Below are positions 1 through 6,723 of a DNA stretch of 9,130 nt, one piece after another; position 1 is the first letter of the stretch, and every line of letters starts with the position of its first letter. A program made the translations under genes and the position numbers. Below the pieces are notes generated by a model, which ran no database searches, was not told the DNA's origin, and was given only the letters and a program-made list of their open reading frames with translations. This stretch comes from an uncultured Bermanella sp. (GTDB taxonomy: Bacteria > Pseudomonadota > Gammaproteobacteria > Pseudomonadales > Oceanobacteraceae), in NCBI GenBank assembly GCA_913054445.1, contig CAJXIK010000067.1, positions 1 through 9,130 on the forward strand, given 5' to 3'.

Positions 1-5
1 TGAGG

Positions 6-10
6 CTCCT
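6..10 (-). promoter_or_regulatory. Likely RBS of a gene outside the window
   Basis: The minus strand reads AGGAG, then CCTCA, then leaves the window at position 1. The spacing would suit a start codon at about position 0 or just beyond. The gene itself cannot be seen. Confidence 0.35.
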
Positions 11-46
11 AATATAATAGAGGGGTGAGGTTAAAAACTGGGGGGG

Positions 47-78
47 ATTATAGCGCGATAATGGCGCAAAAGGGACAA
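47..78 (-). promoter_or_regulatory. Candidate promoter pointing left out of the window
   Basis: A perfect TATAAT lies on the minus strand at 47-52. The -35 is poor: TCCCTT at 17-nt spacing, or TTGTCC (73-78) at 20. The -10 sits inside a near-palindrome (ATTATAGCGCGATAAT, 47-62), which could be an operator. Confidence 0.35.
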
Positions 79-100
79 TACTTGGCAGCTGAGGAGCCTC

Positions 101-121
101 TTTACTCAGGGGTTGAGTAAA
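101..121. repeat. Inverted repeat downstream of pldA
   Basis: TTTACTCA / TGAGTAAA is a perfect 8-bp inverted repeat with a 5-nt loop. On the minus strand the T-run comes before the stem, not after it, so it does not fit an intrinsic terminator for pldA. No convincing terminator was found in 1-177. Confidence 0.45.
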
Positions 122-177
122 AAACAGGTGTTGAAAAGCGTATGTTTATCGCTGCATAAAAACCTTAAAACAGAGCC

Positions 178-1131
178 TTAAAAATAGTCAGAGACCTTAA
201 AGCCAAAACCGATTCGGCTCTGATAGTGGTTGTACTCAATGAGGTTGCCGCCATAGCCTTCATAAAATTGCACAAAACCGCGCACCCTTGGGGTGATCGG
301 GAAGTTCCATTCAAATTCTCCCCAGCCGCGGTTGCTGTCAAAATTAAAATTATTACCAAACCGTAACGACACGCTCTGCTGCCCGAGCTTTTTATAAAAA
401 ACAAAATCCCCATAACCTATGTATTTGTGTATATCTGGGTTGTCGTCATCTTGTGGGTCGTTGGGGTCGTCGCTCTTTGATTCTGGGATTCGCCACCAGG
501 GGCGCAGGCCGATGACAGAGCTGCCGCTCACATGATAGATGCCGGCGGTGATGCGGTTCCAACTGCGTGACAGCTGTTGATATTGTCCGTTGCTCTGGTG
601 ATTTATGGCGAATTCTAGGCGGTTAATGAGGTGCCATGGCGGGTTGAATTGTAAGATGAGTTCCGGCTCGTGATTGGTCTCACGAAAGGGGCGAGAGGCG
701 TTTGCGTTATAGACCTGCCAATAAGATTTATTGGTGTAGGCCAAAAATAATTTATGGTTGTTATCTTGGTCTAGCCGGGCCAGTTGGTACTTAATACTGA
801 TCTGAAAAACCGCCTCTATGTGGTCTATTCCGTGCCAGTTATCCTCGCCGAATGCCTGCTCGAAGGGTTTATCGAAGGGCCGCTGTTGGTAGCTGAAGGG
901 CATTAAATAATTGGGGCGGTGGGGCAGGATAATCAACGGCAGCTCCGCCGCCTTATTTTCGATTTTCTCGATGCGCTCGATGGCTTTTCTTAACGCCTCA
1001 GCATCGTCGTCGCTGGCGTGTATGGTCGGCAGGTCCATGTCATGCAATGTATCTATGTCTGACTCGGCGGCCTGTAAGGCATGGCCGCACAACAGAAAAA
1101 CCACGCAGGGTATGCACCATACCTGAGTCAC
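178..1131 (-). CDS. pldA: Outer-membrane phospholipase A (OMPLA)
   Basis: This enzyme hydrolyses acyl chains of phospholipids that reach the outer leaflet of the outer membrane. The 317-aa product starts with a signal peptide (hydrophobic residues 5-20, likely cleavage near ALQA-AES). A charged, probably helical segment follows (about 41-63), then the beta-barrel. The family's catalytic triad is visible as H178 and S180 in NHQSNG and N192 in SRSWNR, with the spacing of E. coli H142/S144/N156. YTNKSYWQVYN (132-142), DNPDIHKYIGY and FYEGYGGNLIEYN are family signatures. The protein ends in Phe, as expected of a barrel-assembly signal. The start codon is GTG, 5 nt after a GGAGG and 1 nt after the mtnA stop, so translation is probably coupled to mtnA. 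An Asp-rich stretch (about 221-233) is longer than the matching loop in E. coli. Family assignment is very secure. Confidence 0.96.
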   Translation of the reverse strand: MTQVWCIPCVVFLLCGHALQAAESDIDTLHDMDLPTIHASDDDAEALRKAIERIEKIENKAAELPLIILPHRPNYLMPFSYQQRPFDKPFEQAFGEDNWHGIDHIEAVFQISIKYQLARLDQDNNHKLFLAYTNKSYWQVYNANASRPFRETNHEPELILQFNPPWHLINRLEFAINHQSNGQYQQLSRSWNRITAGIYHVSGSSVIGLRPWWRIPESKSDDPNDPQDDDNPDIHKYIGYGDFVFYKKLGQQSVSLRFGNNFNFDSNRGWGEFEWNFPITPRVRGFVQFYEGYGGNLIEYNHYQSRIGFGFKVSDYF

Positions 1132-1132
1132 G

Positions 1133-2182
1133 CTAGCCTCCTAATAATGCGGCGATATTTTTTGCAAAGGGTTTTTGCAAGATGCCTCGCTCACAAATAA
1201 TAGCATCGATTAGCTCGCTGGGGGTTAGGTCAAACGAGGGGTTGATGGCCCGACAATTATGCGGGGCAATCTGCACGCCTTGCAGTTGGGTGACCTCTTG
1301 GCTGGCACGCTCTTCGATGGGAATGTCGGTTCCCTGTTGCAGCGATAAGTCGAAGGTACTGGTGGGGGCCACCACCATTAGTTTTACATTGTGGTGCTTG
1401 GCCAGCACCGCCAAATTATAGGTGCCAATCTTGTTGGCCACGTCGCCATTGGCACTGATGCGATCGGCTCCCACTATGATCCATTTGACCTTCCCCTGGC
1501 GCAATAGTTGGCCAGCGGCCCCTTCGCAGCTGATGGTCACAGGAATGTTGTCGGCCATCAGTTCCCAGGCGGTGAGGCGTGACCCCTGCAACCAAGGGCG
1601 GGTCTCACCGGCGTAAACCATCGTGATTTTTTGTTGTCGATGGGCGCTGCGAATCACCCCGAGGGCGGTGCCGTAGCCTCCGGTGGCCAATGCCCCAGCA
1701 TTGCAGTGAGTGTATATTTGGCTATGGTGCTCGATGAGGCTGGCCCCCAGTTCGCCCATCTTATGATTGGCGGCGATGTCGTCCTCTAAAATTCCTTGTG
1801 CGGTTTCTTCTAGTAGGCTCACTTGCTCCGGCACGCCGAGGTGGGCGTGCGCTTGTAAGGCGCTCTGCATCTTGTCCAATGCCCAGAATAAATTAACCGC
1901 GGTGGGCCGCGAGGCCGCCAGTATTTTAAACGCGGCCTGTAAATTTAAGGTTGGCTGCTTAATTTGTTGACGCGCCTGTAGGGCGATGCCGAATGCGGCG
2001 GCAATGCCAATGGCCGGTGCCCCGCGTACCACCATGTCGGTGATGGCACGGGCCACGCTGGCGGCATCATGAAAGTGCAGATAGTTTTCTTGCGCGGGGA
2101 GCTGACGCTGGTCGAGCAGGATTAAGCTGGACGATTTAAATTGGATGGCGTGCACGTTGTCACGGCCGTTATGGTTGAGCAT
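1133..2182 (-). CDS. mtnA: S-methyl-5-thioribose-1-phosphate isomerase
   Basis: This cytoplasmic enzyme converts methylthioribose-1-phosphate to methylthioribulose-1-phosphate in the methionine salvage pathway. The 349-aa length is normal. The eIF2B-like/M1Pi signatures are present: VVRGAPAIGIAAAFG (51-65), THCNAGALATGGYGTALGV (158-176), ETRPWLQGSRLTAWEL (193-208) and GADRISANGDVANKIGTYNLAV (238-259). The catalytic Cys is C160 and the catalytic Asp is D240, the same numbers as in the Bacillus subtilis enzyme. One oddity: the stretch that usually reads D-(N/S)-M-A or D-G-A-A is SCEGAAGQLL (218-227), so Asp is replaced by Glu. No other mtn gene is nearby. It follows the chemoreceptor gene by 36 nt and precedes pldA by 1 nt. 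The ATG has only a weak AGGG about 8 nt upstream. Confidence 0.95.
   Translation of the reverse strand: MLNHNGRDNVHAIQFKSSSLILLDQRQLPAQENYLHFHDAASVARAITDMVVRGAPAIGIAAAFGIALQARQQIKQPTLNLQAAFKILAASRPTAVNLFWALDKMQSALQAHAHLGVPEQVSLLEETAQGILEDDIAANHKMGELGASLIEHHSQIYTHCNAGALATGGYGTALGVIRSAHRQQKITMVYAGETRPWLQGSRLTAWELMADNIPVTISCEGAAGQLLRQGKVKWIIVGADRISANGDVANKIGTYNLAVLAKHHNVKLMVVAPTSTFDLSLQQGTDIPIEERASQEVTQLQGVQIAPHNCRAINPSFDLTPSELIDAIICERGILQKPFAKNIAALLGG
1137..1141 (-). promoter_or_regulatory. Ribosome-binding site of pldA
   Basis: The minus strand reads GGAGG, then 5 nt, then GTG at 1131-1129. The site lies inside the last codons of mtnA. It decides the pldA start in favour of GTG, since the next signal-peptide methionine is absent and no ATG lies nearby. 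Confidence 0.8.
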
Positions 2183-2218
2183 GAAGCTGACCCTAGAGGA
2201 AACAAAGCGAAGAGTCGA

Positions 2219-3838
2219 TTATACCTTGAACTCGTTGACTATAGTCTTTAACTGTTCGGCTTGCTCCGCTAGCTTATTGGTGGCACTGGCGGTGGTCTGT
2301 GCATCCACCACGCTTTGCTCTGAAAAATTATTGATGCGCACGATATTTTTACTCACTTCTTCGGCCACCGAACTCTGCTCGTGTGCCGAGCTGGCCACCA
2401 GCACGTTCATCTGGTTGATGGTGTTAATGGAGTCTTGAATATTTTGCAGCGACTCCCCGGTGGTTTTGGATTTTTCTACCGAGAGGTAAGCGCGTTCTTT
2501 GGATCTGTCCATCACATCCACCGCTTGCTGAGCACCGACCAGCAGGCTCTTGATGATCTCTTCTATCTCACCGGTACTGTGGCCGGTACGCCCAGCCAGG
2601 GTGCGCACCTCGTCGGCCACCACGGCGAAGCCACGGCCCTGTTCGCCGGCGCGAGCGGCCTCGATGGCGGCATTCAATGCTAGCAGGTTAGTTTGGTCGG
2701 CGATGCTGCGAATGTCTTGTGAGGCGTTGGCAATTTTTTGTACCTGATCGGACAGGGTTTGAATGACGTTGCGCGCACTCTCGATCTCTTCGGCTAGATC
2801 GGTGATGGAGGTAATGTTGTCATCCACGACCTTTTGCCCCTTTTGAGATTCATCATCGGCCAGCTTGGTGGCCTCGGAGGCTGCACCGGCATTTTTTGAT
2901 ACCTCTTGGGAGGTTTGCGCCATCTCGGTCACGGCGGTGGCCACCATTTGAATCTCTTGTTGCTGTTCCATGATGCCGCCCTGAGTGTGGGTGGCGATGC
3001 CTTGTACCTCGGAAGTGCCCTTGGTCACGCCGTTGGATAAGTTGGCCAGTACTTTCATCATCAGCTGTAGGTGGGTGACGAAGGCATTGAATCTGTCTAC
3101 TAGGGTGCCTAGCTCATCTTGAGAGTGGGTGTGCAGGCGTATCGTTAAGTCCCCCTTGCCCGTGGCCATGCCCCCCAATTCCGTGATGATGCGCGCGAGG
3201 TTGCTGGTGATTAACTTGGATACCCACCAGGCCACTAAGAGCAGGATGGCAATGACCGATGTGCCCAGCACCACCCCGTTGACGAGGGCGCTTTGGCTCT
3301 CATGTTTGGCCTGCCCTAGGCGCTCGGCAAAATCAGTCAGCGCCTGTCTTCTGAATTTTTTAAGGCGCTCGGTAAACTCTTGATAGTGAGTGTGCATCTG
3401 CTTGGCCATGGGGCCCATCTGTGAGAGTTCGATGCTGCCGTTTATCATGCCTAGGGTGAGGCTCTCGGCGCTGTCCATGTAGCGCGACAGGCCGTTTTTA
3501 AGTTGTTGCACGGGTACCTTATAGATGGGTTCGAGCTTTGCTATGTGGGTTAAATACTGGCTCACGCTTTGTTGATGCGCGCGGGCTTCGCTGATGAGGT
3601 CGGGTTCGCCATCGCCTATGGCGGTTTGCATGGCGGTGCGGGCCGAAAACAACTCTAGCCAGATCTTGCCGGTGATATCCAAAATGGGGAAGTTCACCTC
3701 CTGAATCTTAGTGAGGCGCTGATCGTTGCTGTCTGCCGCCTTAAAGTTAAACGCCAGATAGCTCACGAAACCCATGGCACCGATGAGGGCAATGCTCAGT
3801 ATCTTGTACTTTAGCGATATTTTAGAAATTGACAGCAT
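2219..3838 (-). CDS. Methyl-accepting chemotaxis protein
   Basis: This is an inner-membrane chemoreceptor that signals through CheW/CheA to the flagellar motor. The 539-aa protein has TM1 at about 12-30, a mostly helical periplasmic sensor at about 31-185 (resembling four-helix-bundle sensors; ligand not predictable) and TM2 at about 186-206. A HAMP domain follows at about 207-262, then a long coiled-coil signalling domain. The hairpin tip is nearly invariant: DIRSIADQTNLLALNAAIEA continuing into ARAGEQGRGFAVVADEVRTLA (375-415). It ends in NEFKV and lacks the NWETF-type pentapeptide used for CheR/CheB tethering in enterics. It is 182 nt downstream of panD and 36 nt upstream of mtnA. No che genes are in view, so this is probably an orphan receptor. 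The ATG is preceded by AGGGA only 3 nt away, a short spacing. Confidence 0.95.
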   Translation of the reverse strand: MLSISKISLKYKILSIALIGAMGFVSYLAFNFKAADSNDQRLTKIQEVNFPILDITGKIWLELFSARTAMQTAIGDGEPDLISEARAHQQSVSQYLTHIAKLEPIYKVPVQQLKNGLSRYMDSAESLTLGMINGSIELSQMGPMAKQMHTHYQEFTERLKKFRRQALTDFAERLGQAKHESQSALVNGVVLGTSVIAILLLVAWWVSKLITSNLARIITELGGMATGKGDLTIRLHTHSQDELGTLVDRFNAFVTHLQLMMKVLANLSNGVTKGTSEVQGIATHTQGGIMEQQQEIQMVATAVTEMAQTSQEVSKNAGAASEATKLADDESQKGQKVVDDNITSITDLAEEIESARNVIQTLSDQVQKIANASQDIRSIADQTNLLALNAAIEAARAGEQGRGFAVVADEVRTLAGRTGHSTGEIEEIIKSLLVGAQQAVDVMDRSKERAYLSVEKSKTTGESLQNIQDSINTINQMNVLVASSAHEQSSVAEEVSKNIVRINNFSEQSVVDAQTTASATNKLAEQAEQLKTIVNEFKV

Positions 3839-3849
3839 AAGTCCCTGTG

Positions 3850-3864
3850 CCCATGGGAATTCCC
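3850..3864. other. Two overlapping palindromes in the mcp leader
   Basis: CCCATGGG (3850-3857) and GGGAATTCCC (3855-3864) are perfect palindromes that share GGG. They lie 12-26 nt upstream of the chemoreceptor start. They could be an operator or chance; no matching regulator is recognised. Confidence 0.3.
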
Positions 3865-3983
3865 TTTTTTAATGAATGAGTCTCTATATGGGTTTAGACA
3901 AGGGGTAGGCAGGCTTCAAGGAGAAGGGGTGAATAATATAAAAAAGTATAAAGAAGGAGGGTTTATGCGCTATTTTCGAGGGA

Positions 3984-4006
3984 CAGGGTAACGCTGGGTT
4001 ACCCTG
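3984..4006 (-). terminator. Stem-loop after panD; possible weak terminator
   Basis: A perfect 9-bp inverted repeat, CAGGGTAAC / GTTACCCTG, encloses 5 nt. It lies 15 nt past the panD stop on the transcribed strand. No T-tract follows in either direction, so it is not a canonical intrinsic terminator. It could be a 3'-end-stabilising hairpin or a protein site. Confidence 0.4.
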
Positions 4007-4020
4007 CTGTAGAGAGGGGC

Positions 4021-4401
4021 TTAAGCCACCTGCACTGGGATGTTGTTCGAGGTGTGGCTCACGCTGTTGTCTTCATTCATGTAGATGAGACGCGGCTTAA
4101 AGTTAGTGAGCTCTTCTTCGCTGTAGCTGGCATAGGCACAGATGATGACGCGCTGGCCCACTTCGGCCAAATGGGCCGCCGCGCCGTTGATGGAGATGAT
4201 GCCGCTGCCCTCTTCACCACGAATGGCGTAGGTGGTGAAACGCTGGCCGTTTTCGATGTTATAAATTTGTACCTGTTCATTTTCGCGGATACCGGCCATA
4301 TCTAGCAGGTTGCCGTCGATGGCGCATGAGCCTTCGTATTCAAGCACGGCATGAGTGACACGGGCTTGGTGGAGCTTGGCTTTAAGCATGATGGACATCA
4401 T
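4021..4401 (-). CDS. panD: Aspartate 1-decarboxylase proenzyme
   Basis: This cytoplasmic enzyme decarboxylates L-aspartate to beta-alanine for pantothenate synthesis and uses a pyruvoyl cofactor made by self-cleavage. The 126-aa product has EYEGSCAID, with the cleavage pair at G24-S25. K9, H11, Y22, R54, T57, Y58 and N72 with GAA(A) at 73-76 sit at the same positions as in E. coli PanD, which supports the first ATG (MMSIM) as the start. AGGA lies 8 nt upstream. It supplies beta-alanine to PanC, encoded just upstream. The 119-nt gap from panC carries a candidate promoter, so panD may be expressed partly on its own. Confidence 0.97.
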   Translation of the reverse strand: MMSIMLKAKLHQARVTHAVLEYEGSCAIDGNLLDMAGIRENEQVQIYNIENGQRFTTYAIRGEEGSGIISINGAAAHLAEVGQRVIICAYASYSEEELTNFKPRLIYMNEDNSVSHTSNNIPVQVA

Positions 4402-4452
4402 AGGTACGATCCTTTCACTTAATTTTTACATGGGCCTTATGAGGCGAATCGG

Positions 4453-4481
4453 AGTATGCCCGAATCAGGTTGGCTATTCAA
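4453..4481 (-). promoter_or_regulatory. Candidate sigma-70 promoter for panD
   Basis: On the minus strand TTGAAT (4476-4481) and CATACT (4453-4458) are separated by exactly 17 nt. Each hexamer matches the consensus at 4 of 6 positions. It lies in the panC-panD gap and would give a leader of roughly 45 nt. This is a sequence match only. Confidence 0.45.
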
Positions 4482-4520
4482 CGCCACCAGCCATGTATTT
4501 GATTATTTATTGAACAGCGT

Positions 4521-5375
4521 CTAGGCGCTTAAATCCACACGAATATTGTCGATTAAACGCGCCTTGCCGAGGAGAGCGGCGACCAATACCACCAGCTGCT
4601 GGTCACTTGCGGTGGCCGGTTTTAGGCTGTGGGCGTGGCGAATCTCAAAGTAATCGGGCTCGAAGCCCTGTTTGATGAGATTGATCTTGCCCTGCTGGGT
4701 GAAGTCAAAGAAGTTCTTGTTGCCGGTCTTTAAGGCGTCGACCACGAGGTTTAACTCTTGCCAAATATGGCCTGCTTGGCTGCGTTCTGCTGCGCTTAAA
4801 TAGTTATTACGGGAACTCATGGCGAGGCCGTTGGCTTCGCGGCAGGTGGTTACGCCGACGATGTCGAGGGCCATGTTTAAGTCTTTGGTCATCTTACGAA
4901 TCACCGCCAGTTGCTGGTAGTCCTTCTCGCCAAAGAAGGCTGCATCTGGCATCACCATGTTGAATAACTTGCTCACTACGGTGCTGACGCCGTCGAAGTG
5001 GCCGGGGCGGCTGGCCCCACATAGGCCTTCGCTGACCACGGGCACCGCGACCTTGCTTTGGTTGTCTTGGCCATCTGGGTACATCTCGTCTACCGAGGGG
5101 TAAAACAAGAGGTGGCAGTCACGATTTATAAGGTGTTGCTGGTCGTCGCTGAGGGTGCGCGGGTAACGCCCGAGGTCGTCGATGTCGTTAAATTGCAGCG
5201 GGTTGACGAAGATGCTGGCCACCACGAAATCGCATTCGCGATGGGCCTGATCCACTAGGATCATGTGGCCTTCGTGCAGGTTGCCCATAGTAGGTACGAA
5301 GCCCACCCGCTTACCCGCTGCTTTGGCGGCGCTTACTGCTTGGCGTAGGGCCGCTAGGGTCTCGACGGTCTTCAT
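4521..5375 (-). CDS. panC: Pantothenate synthetase (pantoate-beta-alanine ligase)
   Basis: This enzyme joins pantoate and beta-alanine with ATP through a pantoyl-adenylate to make pantothenate. The 284-aa length is typical. The HxGH adenylylation motif is MGNLHEGH (30-37), and FVNPLQFN (56-63), GHFDGVSTVV (125-134), FFGEKDYQQ (147-155) and the KMSKS-like MSSRNNYLS (186-194) are all present. The start ATG overlaps the panB stop by 4 nt (ATGA), so translation is probably coupled; no strong Shine-Dalgarno is visible. It uses the products of panB (via ketopantoate reductase, not in this window) and panD. Confidence 0.97.
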   Translation of the reverse strand: MKTVETLAALRQAVSAAKAAGKRVGFVPTMGNLHEGHMILVDQAHRECDFVVASIFVNPLQFNDIDDLGRYPRTLSDDQQHLINRDCHLLFYPSVDEMYPDGQDNQSKVAVPVVSEGLCGASRPGHFDGVSTVVSKLFNMVMPDAAFFGEKDYQQLAVIRKMTKDLNMALDIVGVTTCREANGLAMSSRNNYLSAAERSQAGHIWQELNLVVDALKTGNKNFFDFTQQGKINLIKQGFEPDYFEIRHAHSLKPATASDQQLVVLVAALLGKARLIDNIRVDLSA

Positions 5376-6169
5376 GCTTTAAACCCGTGTTCGGCCGCTG
5401 GAAAGACCATGGACTTTACTTCTTGGTCATAGGCGGTGAAGGCTTGCGCTATGGTGCGGCCCTCGACCATGTAGTTTTTTACAAACTTGGGGATGTGCCC
5501 CGGATTCATGCCCAGCATGTCGTAGCACACCAGCACTTGGCCGTCGGTGTCGCTGCCGGCACCTATGCCTATTACCGGAATGTTAACACTGGCGGTGAGC
5601 TGTTTGGCGAGGGCGCTGGGCACGCACTCCAGCAACAGGAGGTCGGCTCCGGCTTGTTCCATGGCGCGGGCATCGGCCAGCATCTGTTGAGCGGCGGCAT
5701 CCTCGCGCCCCTGCACCTTGTAACCACCAAGCTTGTGTACGTATTGGGGGGTGAGGCCTAAGTGGCTGCATACGGGAATGCCGCGCTCGCTGAGCATCTT
5801 AACGGTCTCGACTAACCAAGCCCCTCCTTCGAGTTTCACCATCTCGGCACCCGCCTGCATGAGGGCGGCGGCGCTGTCGATGGCGTGTTGTGGGGTGCTA
5901 TAGGACATGAAGGGCAGGTCGCTCATGATCAGCGCCCCCTGGTTGCCTTGGCTGACGGCCGCGGTGTGATAACACATGTGCTCGAGCGTCACCGGCACTG
6001 TGCTGTCTTTACCTTGCAGCACCATGCCCAGAGAATCCCCTACTAACAGGACATCTATGCCTGCCTGACTTGCCAAGTGTGAAAAGGTGGCATCGTAGGC
6101 GGTGACAACAGAGAACTTGTGTTGGTTCTGTTTACATTGGTGCAGGGTGTTAATGGTGGTCTTGCTCAT
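5372..6169 (-). CDS. panB: 3-methyl-2-oxobutanoate hydroxymethyltransferase
   Basis: This enzyme is the first committed step of pantothenate synthesis: it adds a hydroxymethyl group from methylene-tetrahydrofolate to ketoisovalerate, giving ketopantoate. With the start at MSKTT the protein has 265 aa. The Mg2+/substrate residues D45, D84 and E114 and the catalytic E181 then match E. coli numbering exactly. The reading frame stays open to an ATG at 6187. That upstream ATG is less likely, because the sequence just after it (GGAAG, 6181-6185) fits a ribosome-binding site for the 6169 start. The enzyme uses a folate cofactor, so its place behind folK is metabolically sensible. It overlaps panC by 4 nt. 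Confidence 0.96.
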   Translation of the reverse strand: MSKTTINTLHQCKQNQHKFSVVTAYDATFSHLASQAGIDVLLVGDSLGMVLQGKDSTVPVTLEHMCYHTAAVSQGNQGALIMSDLPFMSYSTPQHAIDSAAALMQAGAEMVKLEGGAWLVETVKMLSERGIPVCSHLGLTPQYVHKLGGYKVQGREDAAAQQMLADARAMEQAGADLLLLECVPSALAKQLTASVNIPVIGIGAGSDTDGQVLVCYDMLGMNPGHIPKFVKNYMVEGRTIAQAFTAYDQEVKSMVFPAAEHGFKA

Positions 6170-6199
6170 AAAATAACCATCTTCCATTTGATATGGGGC

Positions 6200-6232
6200 G
6201 TATAGTCCAGTTCTAGGCAGGGTAAGTCAATT
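6200..6232 (-). promoter_or_regulatory. Weak possible promoter between folK and panB
   Basis: On the minus strand TTGACT overlaps the folK stop codon and TATACG follows. The spacing is 20 nt, longer than the usual 16-18. It could be an internal promoter for the pan genes, but the match is poor. Confidence 0.2.
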
Positions 6233-6721
6233 GCCTTTTTTGACAGGAATCAGGTCAAAGGCGACCTTTTGCAGGTAATGATTAAGCGTGAGACCATTAT
6301 TAAAGGGGAAATGGGCGTCGAGATCGGCGAACGGGTAGAGCACAAAGCTGCGGGTAAATAATAGTGGGTGCGGCACCGTGAGCCTGGGTGTGCGTATCTC
6401 GGCGTGGCCATAGGTGAGCAGGTCGAGATCTAGGGTGCGCTCTCCCCAGTGGCGTTTTCTGATGCGCCCGTGGTGTTGCTCTAGGTCTTGCAGCAGGTCT
6501 AGCAGGTCATGGGGGCCAAGGCGGGTTTTTACCCGCGCCACGGCATTGATGAAGTCGGGCTGATCTTGAGGCCCCACCGGTTTGCTGGCGTAAATGGGGC
6601 TCGCCTGTACGTCTTGCAGGTGGCGCTGCTGCTTAAGTTCTACGATGGCCGCCTGCACCTGCCGTATAGGCTGGTGCAGGTTACTGCCCAAGCCTATGTA
6701 GGCAGTGATTAAGGGCGTCAC
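6227..6721 (-). CDS. folK: HPPK: 6-hydroxymethyl-dihydropterin pyrophosphokinase
   Basis: This enzyme transfers pyrophosphate from ATP to 6-hydroxymethyl-dihydropterin in folate synthesis. The 164-aa product begins MTPLITAYIGLGSNL. It has the signatures SKPVGPQDQPDFINAV (46-61) and RKRHWGERTLDLDLLTYG (88-105). D98 and D100 correspond to the Mg2+ ligands D95/D97 of E. coli HPPK, and TVPHPLLFTRSFVLYPFADL (115-134) is also conserved. The start codon is GTG (6719-6721), 2 nt after the pcnB stop. There is no obvious Shine-Dalgarno, so initiation is probably coupled to pcnB translation. The pcnB-folK pairing is common in gammaproteobacteria. Confidence 0.96.
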   Translation of the reverse strand: MTPLITAYIGLGSNLHQPIRQVQAAIVELKQQRHLQDVQASPIYASKPVGPQDQPDFINAVARVKTRLGPHDLLDLLQDLEQHHGRIRKRHWGERTLDLDLLTYGHAEIRTPRLTVPHPLLFTRSFVLYPFADLDAHFPFNNGLTLNHYLQKVAFDLIPVKKGN

Positions 6722-6723
6722 AG

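Larger units (their letters stand above)
2..100 (-). other. Long-range inverted repeat covering a likely RBS
   Basis: GAGGCTCCT at 2-10 and AGGAGCCTC at 92-100 are perfectly complementary (9 bp). In a minus-strand transcript the second arm would contain AGGAG, which looks like the ribosome-binding site of a gene starting just left of the window. A transcript reading through from pldA could therefore fold over that site. Confidence 0.4.

Noticed and set aside
101..175. Intrinsic terminator for pldA
   Set aside because: The 8-bp stem at 101-121 has its T-run on the wrong side, and the AGCG/CGCT stem near 140-155 is too short to claim.
5387..5761. Plus-strand open frame of 124 codons opposite panB
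   Set aside because: It is antisense to a strongly conserved gene and its translation resembles no known protein.
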